64,000 nt of DNA from Clostridia bacterium (GTDB lineage: Bacteria > Bacillota > Clostridia > UBA1381). The position numbers were made by a program, and so were the translations under genes. The stretch spans positions 19,648 through 83,647 of the forward strand of contig JAFRDB010000099.1 in the NCBI GenBank assembly GCA_017404065.1. The letters run 5' to 3'. Numbering within the stretch: position 1 is the stretch's first letter; every line of letters begins with the position of its first letter. Under the pieces are notes generated by a model. It was not told where the DNA came from. It made no database searches and saw only the letters and a list, made by a program, of their open reading frames with translations. This document shows, piece after piece, positions 17,139-26,237 of the stretch.

Positions 17139-17318
17139 TAAATTTTGGTTTATCGGGGCAACTTCCCACGGCGCTATCGCGCCTACTCCCCCCGGCGCTG
17201 ACGCGCCGACCCCCTCAAGAGGGGGTCAAGTATCGGTGTACCACAATTCTTGGCTCCCTCTTGAGGGAGCTGTCGCGCCAACAGGCGTGACTGAGGGAGT
17301 CCGACAAACTGAAATTTA
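17139..17318. repeat. Dispersed GC-rich intergenic repeat, copy 5, with 18-bp inverted ends
   Basis: Left end TAAATTTTGGTTTATCGG (17139-17156) and right end CCGACAAACTGAAATTTA (17301-17318) are inverted matches at 15 of 18 positions. The interior has GGCGCTATCGCGCC, GGCGCTGACGCGCC, CCCCCTCAAGAGGGGG and CTCCCTCTTGAGGGAG hairpins. The right side, read on the minus strand, starts like the copy at 63789. Open frames through it are not genes. Confidence 0.8.
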
Positions 17319-17374
17319 CTGCAAATTTACACATTCTACCAATCCTTTAAAGCTTGCAAACCCCAAAAAAATAC

Positions 17375-17403
17375 TTGCTTTTTTTATTAAAGTATGATAA
17401 AAT
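17375..17403 (+). promoter_or_regulatory. Promoter at the head of the polysaccharide operon
   Basis: TTGCTT (17375-17380), 17-base spacer ending TGA, TAAAAT (17398-17403), so an extended -10 type. The first gene starts at 17486. No JUMPstart/ops element was found upstream. Confidence 0.6.
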
Positions 17404-17485
17404 AATTATGTATATAATTAATCAAAAAAACAGAGATACGGCGCGGGTCGATACCTTTGGTTGTTATTGGGGGAAGGACAAATAA

Positions 17486-18730
17486 ATGGAAGCATTTAAG
17501 GAAAAGATTTGGCTGTCATCGCCGACAATGCACGGACCCGAAATTGAATATGTAAAGGAAGCATACGATACAAACTGGATGTCAACGGTAGGTGCGAACA
17601 TAAACGAGGTCGAGCGGCTTGCCTGTGAAAAGATCGGCTGCAAATACGCAGTTGCGTTATCCGCCGGAACGGCGGCACTGCATTTGGCGGTGAAGCTTGC
17701 GGGCGTTAAAACGGGTGACAAGGTGTTCTGTTCGGATATGACCTTTGATGCTACCGTAAATCCGGTGGTATATGAGGGCGGAGTCCCTGTGTTTATCGAT
17801 ACCGAATACGACACATGGAACATGGATCCGAAAGCCTTGGAAAAGGCTTTTCTGATGTATCCGGATGTAAAGCTTGTGGTCGTGGCACATCTCTACGGTA
17901 CGCCGTGTAAGATGGACGAGATAAGGGCGACATGCGATAAATACGGCGCAAGGATAATAGAGGATGCGGCGGAGTCTTTGGGTGCGACATATAAAGGAAA
18001 GCAGACAGGCTGCTTGGGCGACTATAACGCTGTCTCTTTTAACGGCAACAAGATAATAACCGGCTCGGCAGGCGGTATGCTTTTGACGGACTGCCGGGAC
18101 GATGCGGACAAGGTCAGAAAATGGTCAACACAGGCGCGGGAGAATGCGCCGTGGTATCAGCATGAGGAGCTTGGCTATAACTATCGCATGAGCAACGTTA
18201 TTGCCGGAGTGGTGCGCGGTCAGTTCCCGTACCTTGAGGAGCATATAGCGCAGAAGAAGGCGATATATGAGCGGTACAAAAAGGGGTTTGAGGGCTTGCC
18301 CGTAAAGATGAACCCTTATGATGCGAAAAACAGCGAGCCGAACTTCTGGCTCAGCTGCATGATAATAGACGAAGCGGCAATGTGCCGGCAGGTGCGCGGC
18401 GAAACGGAGGCGCTATACATAACGGAGCCGGGCAAAACGTGTCCGACCGAGATACTTGAAACGCTGGCTAAATATAATGCCGAGGCCAGACCGATATGGA
18501 AGCCGATGCATCAGCAGCCGATATACAGAATGAATGCGTTCATAACAAGAGAGGGTAGCGGCAGAGCAAGGACAAACGCATACATAGCCGGTGGCGCGAG
18601 GGGTGCGGACGGACGACCGCTTGATATAGGTGCGGATATATTCAGCCGCGGCTTATGTCTGCCGAGTGATAATAAGATGACGCCGGAGCAGCAGGATAAG
18701 ATCATAGAGATCATACGGGGGCTGTTCTGA
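17486..18730 (+). CDS. DegT/DnrJ/EryC1-family sugar aminotransferase (PglE-like)
   Basis: PLP enzyme that aminates a 4-keto nucleotide sugar. 414 residues. Fold-type I features: LSAGTAALHLA (cofactor phosphate), DMTFDATVNPV, IIEDAAESLGATYKGKQTGCLGDYNAVSFNGNKIITGSAGGML with the PLP Lys in SFNGNK. Followed directly by a PglC-like sugar-phosphate transferase and a PglD-like acetyltransferase, the pattern of the N,N'-diacetylbacillosamine route, so the likely substrate is the 4-keto sugar of that route. The dehydratase PglF that would make this substrate is not in the window. The start is ATG; the stop overlaps the next start (TGATG). Confidence 0.92.
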   Translation: MEAFKEKIWLSSPTMHGPEIEYVKEAYDTNWMSTVGANINEVERLACEKIGCKYAVALSAGTAALHLAVKLAGVKTGDKVFCSDMTFDATVNPVVYEGGVPVFIDTEYDTWNMDPKALEKAFLMYPDVKLVVVAHLYGTPCKMDEIRATCDKYGARIIEDAAESLGATYKGKQTGCLGDYNAVSFNGNKIITGSAGGMLLTDCRDDADKVRKWSTQARENAPWYQHEELGYNYRMSNVIAGVVRGQFPYLEEHIAQKKAIYERYKKGFEGLPVKMNPYDAKNSEPNFWLSCMIIDEAAMCRQVRGETEALYITEPGKTCPTEILETLAKYNAEARPIWKPMHQQPIYRMNAFITREGSGRARTNAYIAGGARGADGRPLDIGADIFSRGLCLPSDNKMTPEQQDKIIEIIRGLF

Positions 18731-19356
18731 TGTACAGAAGATACATAAAGCGTCCGATGGACTTTGCTCTTGCGCTGCTGGCGATAATCGTTTTTTGCTG
18801 GCTGTTCGCGTTGGTGGCGATTCTGGTGCGGATAAAGCTCGGCAGTCCGATCCTGTTTAAGCAGCCAAGACCAGGCAAGGATGAAAAAATTTTCAATATG
18901 TATAAATTCCGCACAATGACGGATGCGCGTGACGAGAACGGCGAGCTTTTGCCGGATGAGATGAGACTCACAAGGTTCGGAAAAATACTTCGTAAAACCA
19001 GCCTCGATGAGCTTCCGGAGGCATTTTGCATATTAAAGGGCGATATGAGTATCGTAGGCCCCAGGCCGCTCTTGGTACAGTATCTGCCGAGATATAACGA
19101 GCGTCAGAGACGGCGGCATGAGGTCAGACCCGGGCTTACCGGACTCGCACAGATAAACGGCAGAAACGCGATAAGCTGGGAAGAAAAATTTGATTGGGAC
19201 GTTAAATATGTAGATAGCATTACCCTTTGGGGCGATGTTAAGATAATCGCAATGACGGTGTGGAAGGCGTTCGTAAAGGAAGAAGGCATCTCCGCCGAGG
19301 GTGAGGCGACCATGGGTGAGTTTATGGGAAGCGAAAAAGAGTTGGTTAGTAAATGA
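18730..19356 (+). CDS. Undecaprenyl-phosphate sugar-1-phosphate transferase (PglC-like)
   Basis: Monotopic phosphoglycosyl transferase that moves a sugar-1-phosphate from a UDP-sugar to undecaprenyl phosphate and so starts the repeat unit. 208 residues, the minimal PglC size. One re-entrant hydrophobic helix near residues 10-32, then PRPGKDEKIFNMYKFRTM, the catalytic Asp-Glu pair in KTSLDELPE, and VGPRPLLVQYLPRY, RRHEVRPGLTGLAQINGRN. The neighbours are the aminotransferase and acetyltransferase that would make its donor, so it probably loads a diacetylbacillosamine-type sugar. Confidence 0.93.
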   Translation: MYRRYIKRPMDFALALLAIIVFCWLFALVAILVRIKLGSPILFKQPRPGKDEKIFNMYKFRTMTDARDENGELLPDEMRLTRFGKILRKTSLDELPEAFCILKGDMSIVGPRPLLVQYLPRYNERQRRRHEVRPGLTGLAQINGRNAISWEEKFDWDVKYVDSITLWGDVKIIAMTVWKAFVKEEGISAEGEATMGEFMGSEKELVSK

Positions 19357-19943
19357 ACAAGGATGTCATAGTGATAGGCGCAAGCGGTCACGGGAAGGTC
19401 ATTGCGGATATTATAAAAAAATGCGGTGATAATATCGTTGGATTTCTTGATGATGACTTGTCCAAACCCGGCGTTATGGGCAGGGTATGTGAGTGTACTA
19501 AGTATAAGGATACATATTTTGTAATAGCGATCGGAAACAACAAAACCCGTAAAATGATCGCGGAAAAGTACGACATAAATTATTATACTGCTATCCATCC
19601 CACAGCGGTTATAGCGGATGATGTAACGATAGGTGAAGGCTCTGTCGTTATGGCAAACGCGGTTATAAACCCGTCAGCAAGGATAGGAAAGCACTGCATA
19701 ATCAATACCGCAGCGGTGATAGAGCATGATTGTGTTATCGCTGATCATGTACATGTTTCACCCAATGCCACTCTTTGTGGCACCGTAACGGTGGGTGAGA
19801 GCGCACATATCGGTGCCAGTGCGGTAGTGAGAAATAATTTAAATATAGGAAGCAATGTAACGATCGGCGCAGGTGCGGCGGTCGTGAAGAATATAGATAA
19901 GCCGGGGATTTATGTAGGTGTTCCGGCGAGGGAGTTAAGGTAA
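19353..19943 (+). CDS. PglD-like sugar O/N-acetyltransferase
   Basis: 196 residues. A small N-terminal Rossmann part (DVIVIGASGHGKVIADII) binds the UDP-sugar; the C-terminal half is a left-handed beta-helix with hexapeptide repeats (ADDVTIGEGSVVMANAVINPSARIGKH begins the array) and the active-site His in IINTAAVIEHDC. In this family it acetylates the 4-amino group of UDP-4-amino-4,6-dideoxy-GlcNAc using acetyl-CoA. It overlaps the PglC-like gene by four bases and abuts the next gene. Confidence 0.9.
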   Translation: MNKDVIVIGASGHGKVIADIIKKCGDNIVGFLDDDLSKPGVMGRVCECTKYKDTYFVIAIGNNKTRKMIAEKYDINYYTAIHPTAVIADDVTIGEGSVVMANAVINPSARIGKHCIINTAAVIEHDCVIADHVHVSPNATLCGTVTVGESAHIGASAVVRNNLNIGSNVTIGAGAAVVKNIDKPGIYVGVPARELR

Positions 19944-21026
19944 GTGCGTATTTTAGTTTTGACAAACTTTGATTTGGGATTGTATAATTTCAGAAAAGAA
20001 TTGCTCCAGAAATTTATGGATATGGGGCACGAGGTGTTTATCTCGCTGCCATACGGCGAAAAGGTTGAACCGCTCAAAACTATGGGATGTAAATTTATAG
20101 ATACGGATCTTGACAGACGCGGCATCAATCCCTTTACTGATGTAAAACTTATACGTAACTACTTTAAAATCATAAACAAGATAAAGCCTGATAAGGTCAT
20201 TACATATACGATAAAGCCGAACATATATGGCGGCTTGGTATGTAGAATAAAGGGCATTCCGCTGTATGCAAATATCACAGGCTTAGGAACAGCATTTCAA
20301 GGAAACGGAATGCTAGCAAGGCTTGTAACAAGAATGTACAAAACAGCATTCAAGAAAGCAAAGGTCGTTTTTTTTGAAAATGAGGGAAACAGGGATGTTA
20401 TTATCAGCAAGGGTATTGTTCCAAAAGAGAGAACACACTGCCTGCATGGCGCGGGTGTGAATGTTGAGGAGTACAGCTTCAAAGAATATCCTGCGGATGA
20501 TACGATCAGATTTTTGTTTATTGGACGTGTTATGCGCGAAAAGGGTGTGGACGAGCTGTTTGATGCAGCAAAACGGCTGAAAGCCGAGAACGCAAACGCA
20601 GCCATAGATATAGTCGGACCGTTTGAGGATGATTATGAGGATATTGTAACCAAGCTCAACGAAAGCGGTGTTATAAACTATTACGGCTATCAGAGAAATG
20701 TTAAGCCGTTTATAGAAAAATCACATTGCTTTGTCCTGCCGAGCTACCATGAGGGGATGGCAAACACTCTCTTAGAATGCGGCGCAATGGGCAGACCGCT
20801 CATCACAAGCAATATCCACGGCTGCCTTGAAGCAGTGCAGGACGGCAAGACGGGATATCTGTGCAATGTAAAGGACGCGGATGACTTATATAAAAAAATG
20901 AAGCAATTCATAGAGTTGCCGTATGAAGAAAAAAAAGAAATGGGAAGAATGTCGCATGAATATGTGGCAAGCGTATTTGATAAGCGTAAGGTAGTAGAGG
21001 AAACTGTTGGGGTGATTATGGGATGA
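19944..21026 (+). CDS. GT4 glycosyltransferase (PglA-like)
   Basis: 360 residues, GTG start directly after the preceding stop codon. GT-B fold: N-terminal VLTNFDLGLYNFRKELL, IKPNIYGGLVCRIKGIP and NITGLGTAF, then the nucleotide-sugar domain with FLFIGRVMREKGVDELFDA and the GT4 E-x7-E region PSYHEGMANTLLECGAMGRP. The NITGLG segment and overall layout are like PglA, which adds the second sugar (GalNAc) to lipid-linked bacillosamine. The position directly after PglE/C/D-like genes agrees. Donor sugar is not proven. Confidence 0.88.
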   Translation: MRILVLTNFDLGLYNFRKELLQKFMDMGHEVFISLPYGEKVEPLKTMGCKFIDTDLDRRGINPFTDVKLIRNYFKIINKIKPDKVITYTIKPNIYGGLVCRIKGIPLYANITGLGTAFQGNGMLARLVTRMYKTAFKKAKVVFFENEGNRDVIISKGIVPKERTHCLHGAGVNVEEYSFKEYPADDTIRFLFIGRVMREKGVDELFDAAKRLKAENANAAIDIVGPFEDDYEDIVTKLNESGVINYYGYQRNVKPFIEKSHCFVLPSYHEGMANTLLECGAMGRPLITSNIHGCLEAVQDGKTGYLCNVKDADDLYKKMKQFIELPYEEKKEMGRMSHEYVASVFDKRKVVEETVGVIMG

Positions 21027-21826
21027 GTATACCGGCTATATCTGTGATCATGGGGATATACAACTGTGCGGATACACTGCCTGAAGCAATAGAATGCATC
21101 TTAAAACAAACATATACCAATTGGGAACTGATCATGTGTGATGACGGCTCAACGGATGATACATATGATGTCGCAGAGCAGTATCGAAAGGCATATCCGG
21201 ATAAGATAGTCTTACTAAAAAACCTCCAAAATATGGGTTTGAACACAACATTAAACAACTGCCTTTCAGCAGCAAAAGGTGAATACATAGCAAGGATGGA
21301 CGGCGATGATTTGTGCAGCCCGAAAAGATTTGAAAAAGAAATAAGCTTCCTTGAAAATAACAGCGATTATGCCATAGTAAGCACAGATATGGAATACTTT
21401 GATGAATGCGGAGTGTTCGGAAGAAGTAATTCAATAGAGTATCCCCAAAAAAAAGACATAATAAAGGGAACGCCGCATTGCCATGCGCCTTGCATGGTCA
21501 GAAAAGAGGCATACGATGCCGTGGGCGGCTATTCGGTAGATAATAAGCTGCTGCGCGTTGAGGACTACGATCTGTGGGTGAAGATGTATTCAAAAGGTTA
21601 CAAAGGGTATAACATAGCCGAGCCGTTATATTCGATGCGTGATGACAGAAATGCTATAAAGCGCAGAAAATACAGGTATAGAGTTAATGAAGCTTATGTA
21701 AAGCTGAAAGCAATAAAGCTTTTAAAGCTGCCGTTGTGGAATGCGGTTTATGCCTTAAAGCCGCTCATAGTCGGATTGCTGCCGGCTTCAATTTATATGA
21801 GAATGCATAAAGGACGGCTTAATTAG
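21023..21826 (+). CDS. GT2 glycosyltransferase
   Basis: 267 residues, GT-A fold. AISVIMGIYNCADTLPEAIECILKQTY start, nucleotide-binding CDDGSTDDT, metal-binding IARMDGDDLCSP. Inverting transferase that extends the lipid-linked repeat unit on the cytoplasmic face. Overlaps the preceding gene by four bases. The LRVEDYDLWVKM segment is common in capsule and O-antigen enzymes. The donor cannot be read from sequence. Confidence 0.88.
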   Translation: MSIPAISVIMGIYNCADTLPEAIECILKQTYTNWELIMCDDGSTDDTYDVAEQYRKAYPDKIVLLKNLQNMGLNTTLNNCLSAAKGEYIARMDGDDLCSPKRFEKEISFLENNSDYAIVSTDMEYFDECGVFGRSNSIEYPQKKDIIKGTPHCHAPCMVRKEAYDAVGGYSVDNKLLRVEDYDLWVKMYSKGYKGYNIAEPLYSMRDDRNAIKRRKYRYRVNEAYVKLKAIKLLKLPLWNAVYALKPLIVGLLPASIYMRMHKGRLN

Positions 21827-21844
21827 TACATATCGGAGGATATA

Positions 21845-22960
21845 ATGAAAAAAGTATTATTCTTCATAGACACTTTGGGTCATGGCGGCGCGGAAAAGGT
21901 GCTTGTAAACCTTGTGAACAGACTTGACAGGGATAAATATGATATAACACTAATGACAATATTTGACGAGGGTGTTAACAGGAAATATCTCTATGATGAT
22001 ATTAAGTATAAATACATTTTTAAAAATGTGTTCCGCGGCAATGTGATGTTTTTTAAGCTGTTTACTCCCAAGTGGTTATATAAGCATTTTGTGCGGGAAC
22101 GGTACGACCTTGTCGTTTCATATCTTGAAGGAAATACAACGAGGATCCTTTCGGGCTGCCCTTTTACGGATACGAAAAAGCTTGCGTGGGTCCATATAGA
22201 AATGGATGAAAAAACAAGATTTTATCCGTACAGAAGTAAAAAGGAATGCAAGGCTTGCTACGATAAATTTGACAGGATCGTATGTGTGTCAAATACAGTA
22301 AAAGATTCGTTTGTTTATCAGCTTGGTGAGCTTAAAGGATTATGCGTAAAATATAACACGGTTGATTCGGATCATATAAAAAAATGTGCAGAGGAAAAGA
22401 CGGAAGATATAAACTTTGATCCGGAATGTATTAATATAATATCCGTTGGCAGACTGATAGAACAAAAGTCATATAAACGCTTACTGTCGGTTTTAAAAAA
22501 TCTTATCTATAAAGGATTTAACGTTAAGCTTTATATAATAGGCGAGGGTTCGCAGCGGAATATGCTTGAGAGATATATAGCAAGCAATGATCTTAGTGAC
22601 AAGGCATTCTTGATAGGGTTTAAGGATAACCCATGGAAATACGTAAGTAAGGCAGATTTGTTTGTTTGCTCATCACGAAGCGAAGGCTTCAGCACCGCTG
22701 TAACAGAGGCGTTGATACTTGGAGTACCGGTAGTTACAACACGCTGCTCCGGTATGACCGAAATGCTTGGAGAAAATAACGAATACGGCATTATAACAAA
22801 AAATAATGAAGACTCTTTACAAAAAGGCATAGAATATATTTTATCGGATAAAGAGCTGTTAAAAAGCTATGCACAAAAAGCAGCTATTCGCGGAGAAAGA
22901 TTCAAGGCTTCCGAAACAGTCAAGGCTGTTGAAAAGATGATGGATGAGGTTATGAGTTAG
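21845..22960 (+). CDS. GT4 glycosyltransferase
   Basis: 371 residues, GT-B fold. N-terminal FFIDTLGHGGAEKVLVNLVNRL, central ISVGRLIEQKSYKRL, and C-terminal CSSRSEGFSTAVTEALILGVPVV with the family E-x7-E pattern. Good GGAGG ribosome binding site. Retaining transferase in the repeat-unit assembly line. From here on the DNA is more AT-rich than in the housekeeping region. Confidence 0.88.
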   Translation: MKKVLFFIDTLGHGGAEKVLVNLVNRLDRDKYDITLMTIFDEGVNRKYLYDDIKYKYIFKNVFRGNVMFFKLFTPKWLYKHFVRERYDLVVSYLEGNTTRILSGCPFTDTKKLAWVHIEMDEKTRFYPYRSKKECKACYDKFDRIVCVSNTVKDSFVYQLGELKGLCVKYNTVDSDHIKKCAEEKTEDINFDPECINIISVGRLIEQKSYKRLLSVLKNLIYKGFNVKLYIIGEGSQRNMLERYIASNDLSDKAFLIGFKDNPWKYVSKADLFVCSSRSEGFSTAVTEALILGVPVVTTRCSGMTEMLGENNEYGIITKNNEDSLQKGIEYILSDKELLKSYAQKAAIRGERFKASETVKAVEKMMDEVMS

Positions 22961-22976
22961 CAAAGGTTGATTAAAG

Positions 22977-23852
22977 ATGGTTACTCTATTTACTCCCGCA
23001 TATAACAGGGCGCACCTTCTTGATAGGTTATACGAAAGTATATTGAGACAGACAGATAAAAGCTTTGAATGGCTTATAGTGGATGATGGCTCTGTTGATA
23101 ACACAAGAGAAAAGATAGCTAAGTGGATAGAAGAAAACAAGATCGATATAAACTATATATATCAAGAAAATGCCGGAAAAGCGGCGGCATATAACAACGG
23201 CGTATTGAACGCAAAGGGTGATGTGTTCTGCTGTATAGATTCGGACGATTATCTGACGGATGATGCTGTAGAGAGCATAGAGAAGTATATACCGGATATT
23301 CAAGCCGACAAAATTTCCGGTATGTTTATGTTAAAACAGGATCTTGACGGCAATATATTAGGTGACAGACTGCCTGATTGGACAGAATACTCAAATGCCT
23401 TTGAATTATCCGATAAATACGGTCTGCACGGTGAATGGTCGCAGATATATAAGGTTTCTGTTTTAAGAGAACATCCTTATCCTGTAATCAAAGGCGAGAA
23501 ATTTTTAACAGACAGCGTGCTGTTTGATGATTTGTCGTTTGATTACAAGGCATTGCTTGTAAATAAATCGATCAATATATGTGAGTACCAGGATGAAGGA
23601 TTGACAAGCAATATATATAAATGCCTGATAGCAAATCCAACCGGATATAAGATATACAATAAACAGCGGATAGATTTGACTAAGTCGTGGAAGAACAGGC
23701 TTTCATATATGATAAAGTACAATGCTTTTAAATGTATGTCAAATGACAAGGAACATGATTATAACGGTAAGTACAGGCTGCTTGTAAAAGCATTAGGCTT
23801 TACAGGCATTATAGGCAAGCGTTATTACTTGAGGAAATATAATAAAAACTGA
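22977..23852 (+). CDS. GT2 glycosyltransferase
   Basis: 291 residues, GT-A fold with LFTPAYNRAHLLDRLYES, VDDGSVDNTR and CIDSDDYLTDDAVE (DxD). The C-terminal part with TEYSNAFELSDKYGLHGEW and LREHPYP resembles a common subgroup of capsule GT2 enzymes. It follows the GT4 gene after 16 bases with AAAGG as ribosome binding site. Acceptor and donor unknown. Confidence 0.87.
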   Translation: MVTLFTPAYNRAHLLDRLYESILRQTDKSFEWLIVDDGSVDNTREKIAKWIEENKIDINYIYQENAGKAAAYNNGVLNAKGDVFCCIDSDDYLTDDAVESIEKYIPDIQADKISGMFMLKQDLDGNILGDRLPDWTEYSNAFELSDKYGLHGEWSQIYKVSVLREHPYPVIKGEKFLTDSVLFDDLSFDYKALLVNKSINICEYQDEGLTSNIYKCLIANPTGYKIYNKQRIDLTKSWKNRLSYMIKYNAFKCMSNDKEHDYNGKYRLLVKALGFTGIIGKRYYLRKYNKN

Positions 23853-23873
23853 CAATAGATTTGGAGCGGTGAG

Positions 23874-25244
23874 ATGAAAAGATATATTCAAATAATATTA
23901 TTAATATTATTGGGCTTATCATACATAGAGCCGCATCTGAAGCTTATACGGCTTGTGATACAGCGTATTATTTTATCACTGCTGAACCGTGTCATAAGAC
24001 GGATAAGGCGGTTGTGGGTAGTTATAGTGCTTGCCATAATGGGTGCGTTATCGCTTATAAATATGTCAGGCTATGCAAATCTGATACAAAGCAATGTAAA
24101 GACATTTTATTTCCTGTTGATAGTCGGAGTTGTAATATCGTATAAAAAAATGAACCCGCAAAAGGCGCTGAAAAAAAGGGATTTCCTCCATGGCTTTATG
24201 CTTTTTGCATTTTTCTGGCTCGTTCCGTGGGCTGCGGGCTTTGGTATTGACGGTATCAAATATATGTCGTTTTACCTATGCATATATATGGTATCAAAAA
24301 TGTATATAAATGATGAGGATATGGTCCTTATTCATTGGATATACTGCGGCTTGGCTACCGTTATACTTGCCATTGCGCAATTCGGAACAAAGCTTGACGG
24401 TTGGAATAATAATACTTTGGCTATTGTGGCTCTGCAGCTTTTGATGGTGTTTATAATAACGCATAAGAAAGGTAATAAAAAGCAGGACAGGCTGTTTTTT
24501 GCGATAATAATATTCGAATTAATACTGATGATCAGCCTTGCAAGTCGTGGCGCAGAGATTTCACTGATCATAGCAGTTCTGCTGCTTAAAAGGCGGGAAA
24601 AATTGGACAGGCTGTTAAAGAAAAGAAGCACAATATTCATTATTGTCATCATCCCGCTGATCTTTGCTACAGCTGTGGTTACAGTTTCCAAGCTGACGTT
24701 TTTCGAGTCGTTAAACGATTGGAGTATAAGGCAGTTCAGCAAGCCTGTTTTTAACGGACGGGATGAGATTTGGGAAGAAAGCTTTATTGATATGGCAGAA
24801 ACCCCTATCAGATTGTTTGTAGGCTCAGGATTCATAAACAGCGGCTGGTATCACAACAGCGCTGTAGCGTGTCTCAGCTCTTATGGAATAATAGGATATA
24901 TTCTCTATGTAATGGTATTTTATAAAATACTTTGCAAGGGCATTCCATACTGGAATGATGATTTTGTGCGTAAATGCATGATCATGTTCTATATTATATG
25001 CCTTGAGCAGTCAATGGAGAATACAATATTCCAGGCAACCACAATGATCACAACACCGTATGTAATATTAGGCATGATGCTCGGCAGGATCAATCAGCTA
25101 AAGGGTGTGGTTTCAGCTACACCAAACAATTGGGATCTTGTGGATATGTGGAATATGTACGAAGGCTGGAAGATGCAGCGAGCATTAGAGAAGGAGCTTG
25201 ATTTAGAGGAAGAGGAGGAGAGAACAGGTGAGCGGCGCGGATAG
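23874..25244 (+). CDS. O-antigen polymerase/ligase-like membrane protein
   Basis: 456 residues with about eleven hydrophobic segments and a large outside loop near residues 280-330 (FNGRDEIWEESFIDMAETPIRLF, then GSGFINSGWYHNSAVACLSSYG), the layout of the Wzy/WaaL O-antigen ligase superfamily, including the NxxHN-like loop motif in degenerate form (WYHNS). Such proteins polymerise undecaprenyl-linked repeat units or transfer the glycan to an acceptor. No Wzx flippase is present; an ABC exporter is, so a ligase-like role is possible. The C-terminal tail is charged. Confidence 0.8.
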   Translation: MKRYIQIILLILLGLSYIEPHLKLIRLVIQRIILSLLNRVIRRIRRLWVVIVLAIMGALSLINMSGYANLIQSNVKTFYFLLIVGVVISYKKMNPQKALKKRDFLHGFMLFAFFWLVPWAAGFGIDGIKYMSFYLCIYMVSKMYINDEDMVLIHWIYCGLATVILAIAQFGTKLDGWNNNTLAIVALQLLMVFIITHKKGNKKQDRLFFAIIIFELILMISLASRGAEISLIIAVLLLKRREKLDRLLKKRSTIFIIVIIPLIFATAVVTVSKLTFFESLNDWSIRQFSKPVFNGRDEIWEESFIDMAETPIRLFVGSGFINSGWYHNSAVACLSSYGIIGYILYVMVFYKILCKGIPYWNDDFVRKCMIMFYIICLEQSMENTIFQATTMITTPYVILGMMLGRINQLKGVVSATPNNWDLVDMWNMYEGWKMQRALEKELDLEEEEERTGERRG

Positions 25245-26235
25245 TATTAAGGTAAGCGTTATAGTGCCGGTTTATAACACCGGAAAATTGCTTGAAAAAT
25301 GCATCGGCTCCATCCTTGATCAAAGCCTTATCGAGATAGAAGTAATAATAGTTGATGACGGCTCGACAGACGAAAGCAAGGAGCTATGCGACAGCCTTGA
25401 AAAAAAAGATGAGCGCGTGAGAGTGATACATAAAAAAAACGAAGGTGTGAGTATTGCTCGAAATACCGGAATACAAGCCGCGCAAGGCGAATACATAGGC
25501 TTTGTCGATTCTGATGATTGGATAGATGAGAGTATGTATTCGGAGTTATATGACAAGGCAAGGTCAGATTGTGCGGACATAGTTATGTGTGACGCGACAA
25601 CAAAGTATGATGATAAGCCGGATGAGCCGGATACGATAACACAGCTATCAGGATCGTGTGTCTTGGAAAAGACAGAGATATATCCGTCGCTTCTTATGGA
25701 AATGGCGGGAGCTGCATGGAGATGCATATATAAAAGGGAGCTTATAATCGGAAGCCGTGTTGAGTTTCCAAGCGGAATAAAGCTTGCGGAGGATCGTATA
25801 TTCAATATTCTTGCATTCGGCTATGCAAATAAGCTTGCATATATAAAAAAGTCATATTATAACCGATTTGTGAGGAAGGGCAGCGCGGTAAATAAGTATT
25901 ATCCGGATATGCTCGATGTTATCCTGAAGGCGCGGACGGGCGTGATGGATGCGTTGGATACCGCATGGGACGGCAGCAAAGAATATAAGGACACGTATGA
26001 AAACCAGACAGTAGCCCATAGTCTTGCAGCAATTAACAATGAGTTTTATAAAGATGCAAGGGGCAGTTTTTCGCAAAGGTATAAAAAAATAAAAAAGCTT
26101 TGCAGCACACCGGAGATCAGGAAGGCGATACAAATCACAAACAGAGATGATGTGCGTTTGAAGTTGATCATCAAACGCAGAGTCTTGCCCTTGTGTGCGG
26201 TAGCAATAATATTGAATAAAAAGCATGGGAGATAG
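25228..26235 (+). CDS. GT2 glycosyltransferase
   Basis: 335 residues, GTG start with GGAGAG upstream, overlapping the preceding gene by 17 bases. VSVIVPVYNTGKLLEKCIGS, VDDGSTDESKE and GFVDSDDWIDESMY (DxD) define the GT-A domain. The C-terminal 130 residues are helical and include the VYKRELI-type segment seen in WcaA/EpsJ-like capsule enzymes. Likely adds one residue of the repeat unit. Confidence 0.88.
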   Translation: MSGADSIKVSVIVPVYNTGKLLEKCIGSILDQSLIEIEVIIVDDGSTDESKELCDSLEKKDERVRVIHKKNEGVSIARNTGIQAAQGEYIGFVDSDDWIDESMYSELYDKARSDCADIVMCDATTKYDDKPDEPDTITQLSGSCVLEKTEIYPSLLMEMAGAAWRCIYKRELIIGSRVEFPSGIKLAEDRIFNILAFGYANKLAYIKKSYYNRFVRKGSAVNKYYPDMLDVILKARTGVMDALDTAWDGSKEYKDTYENQTVAHSLAAINNEFYKDARGSFSQRYKKIKKLCSTPEIRKAIQITNRDDVRLKLIIKRRVLPLCAVAIILNKKHGR

Positions 26236-26237
26236 CG

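Noticed and set aside
17005..17169. Longer N-terminus for the PAP2 protein
   Set aside because: The extension covers the promoter and part of the dispersed repeat and has no family similarity.
17107..17397. 96-codon plus-strand frame before the polysaccharide operon
   Set aside because: It is translated repeat sequence (proline-rich from C-runs) and ends in the operon promoter.
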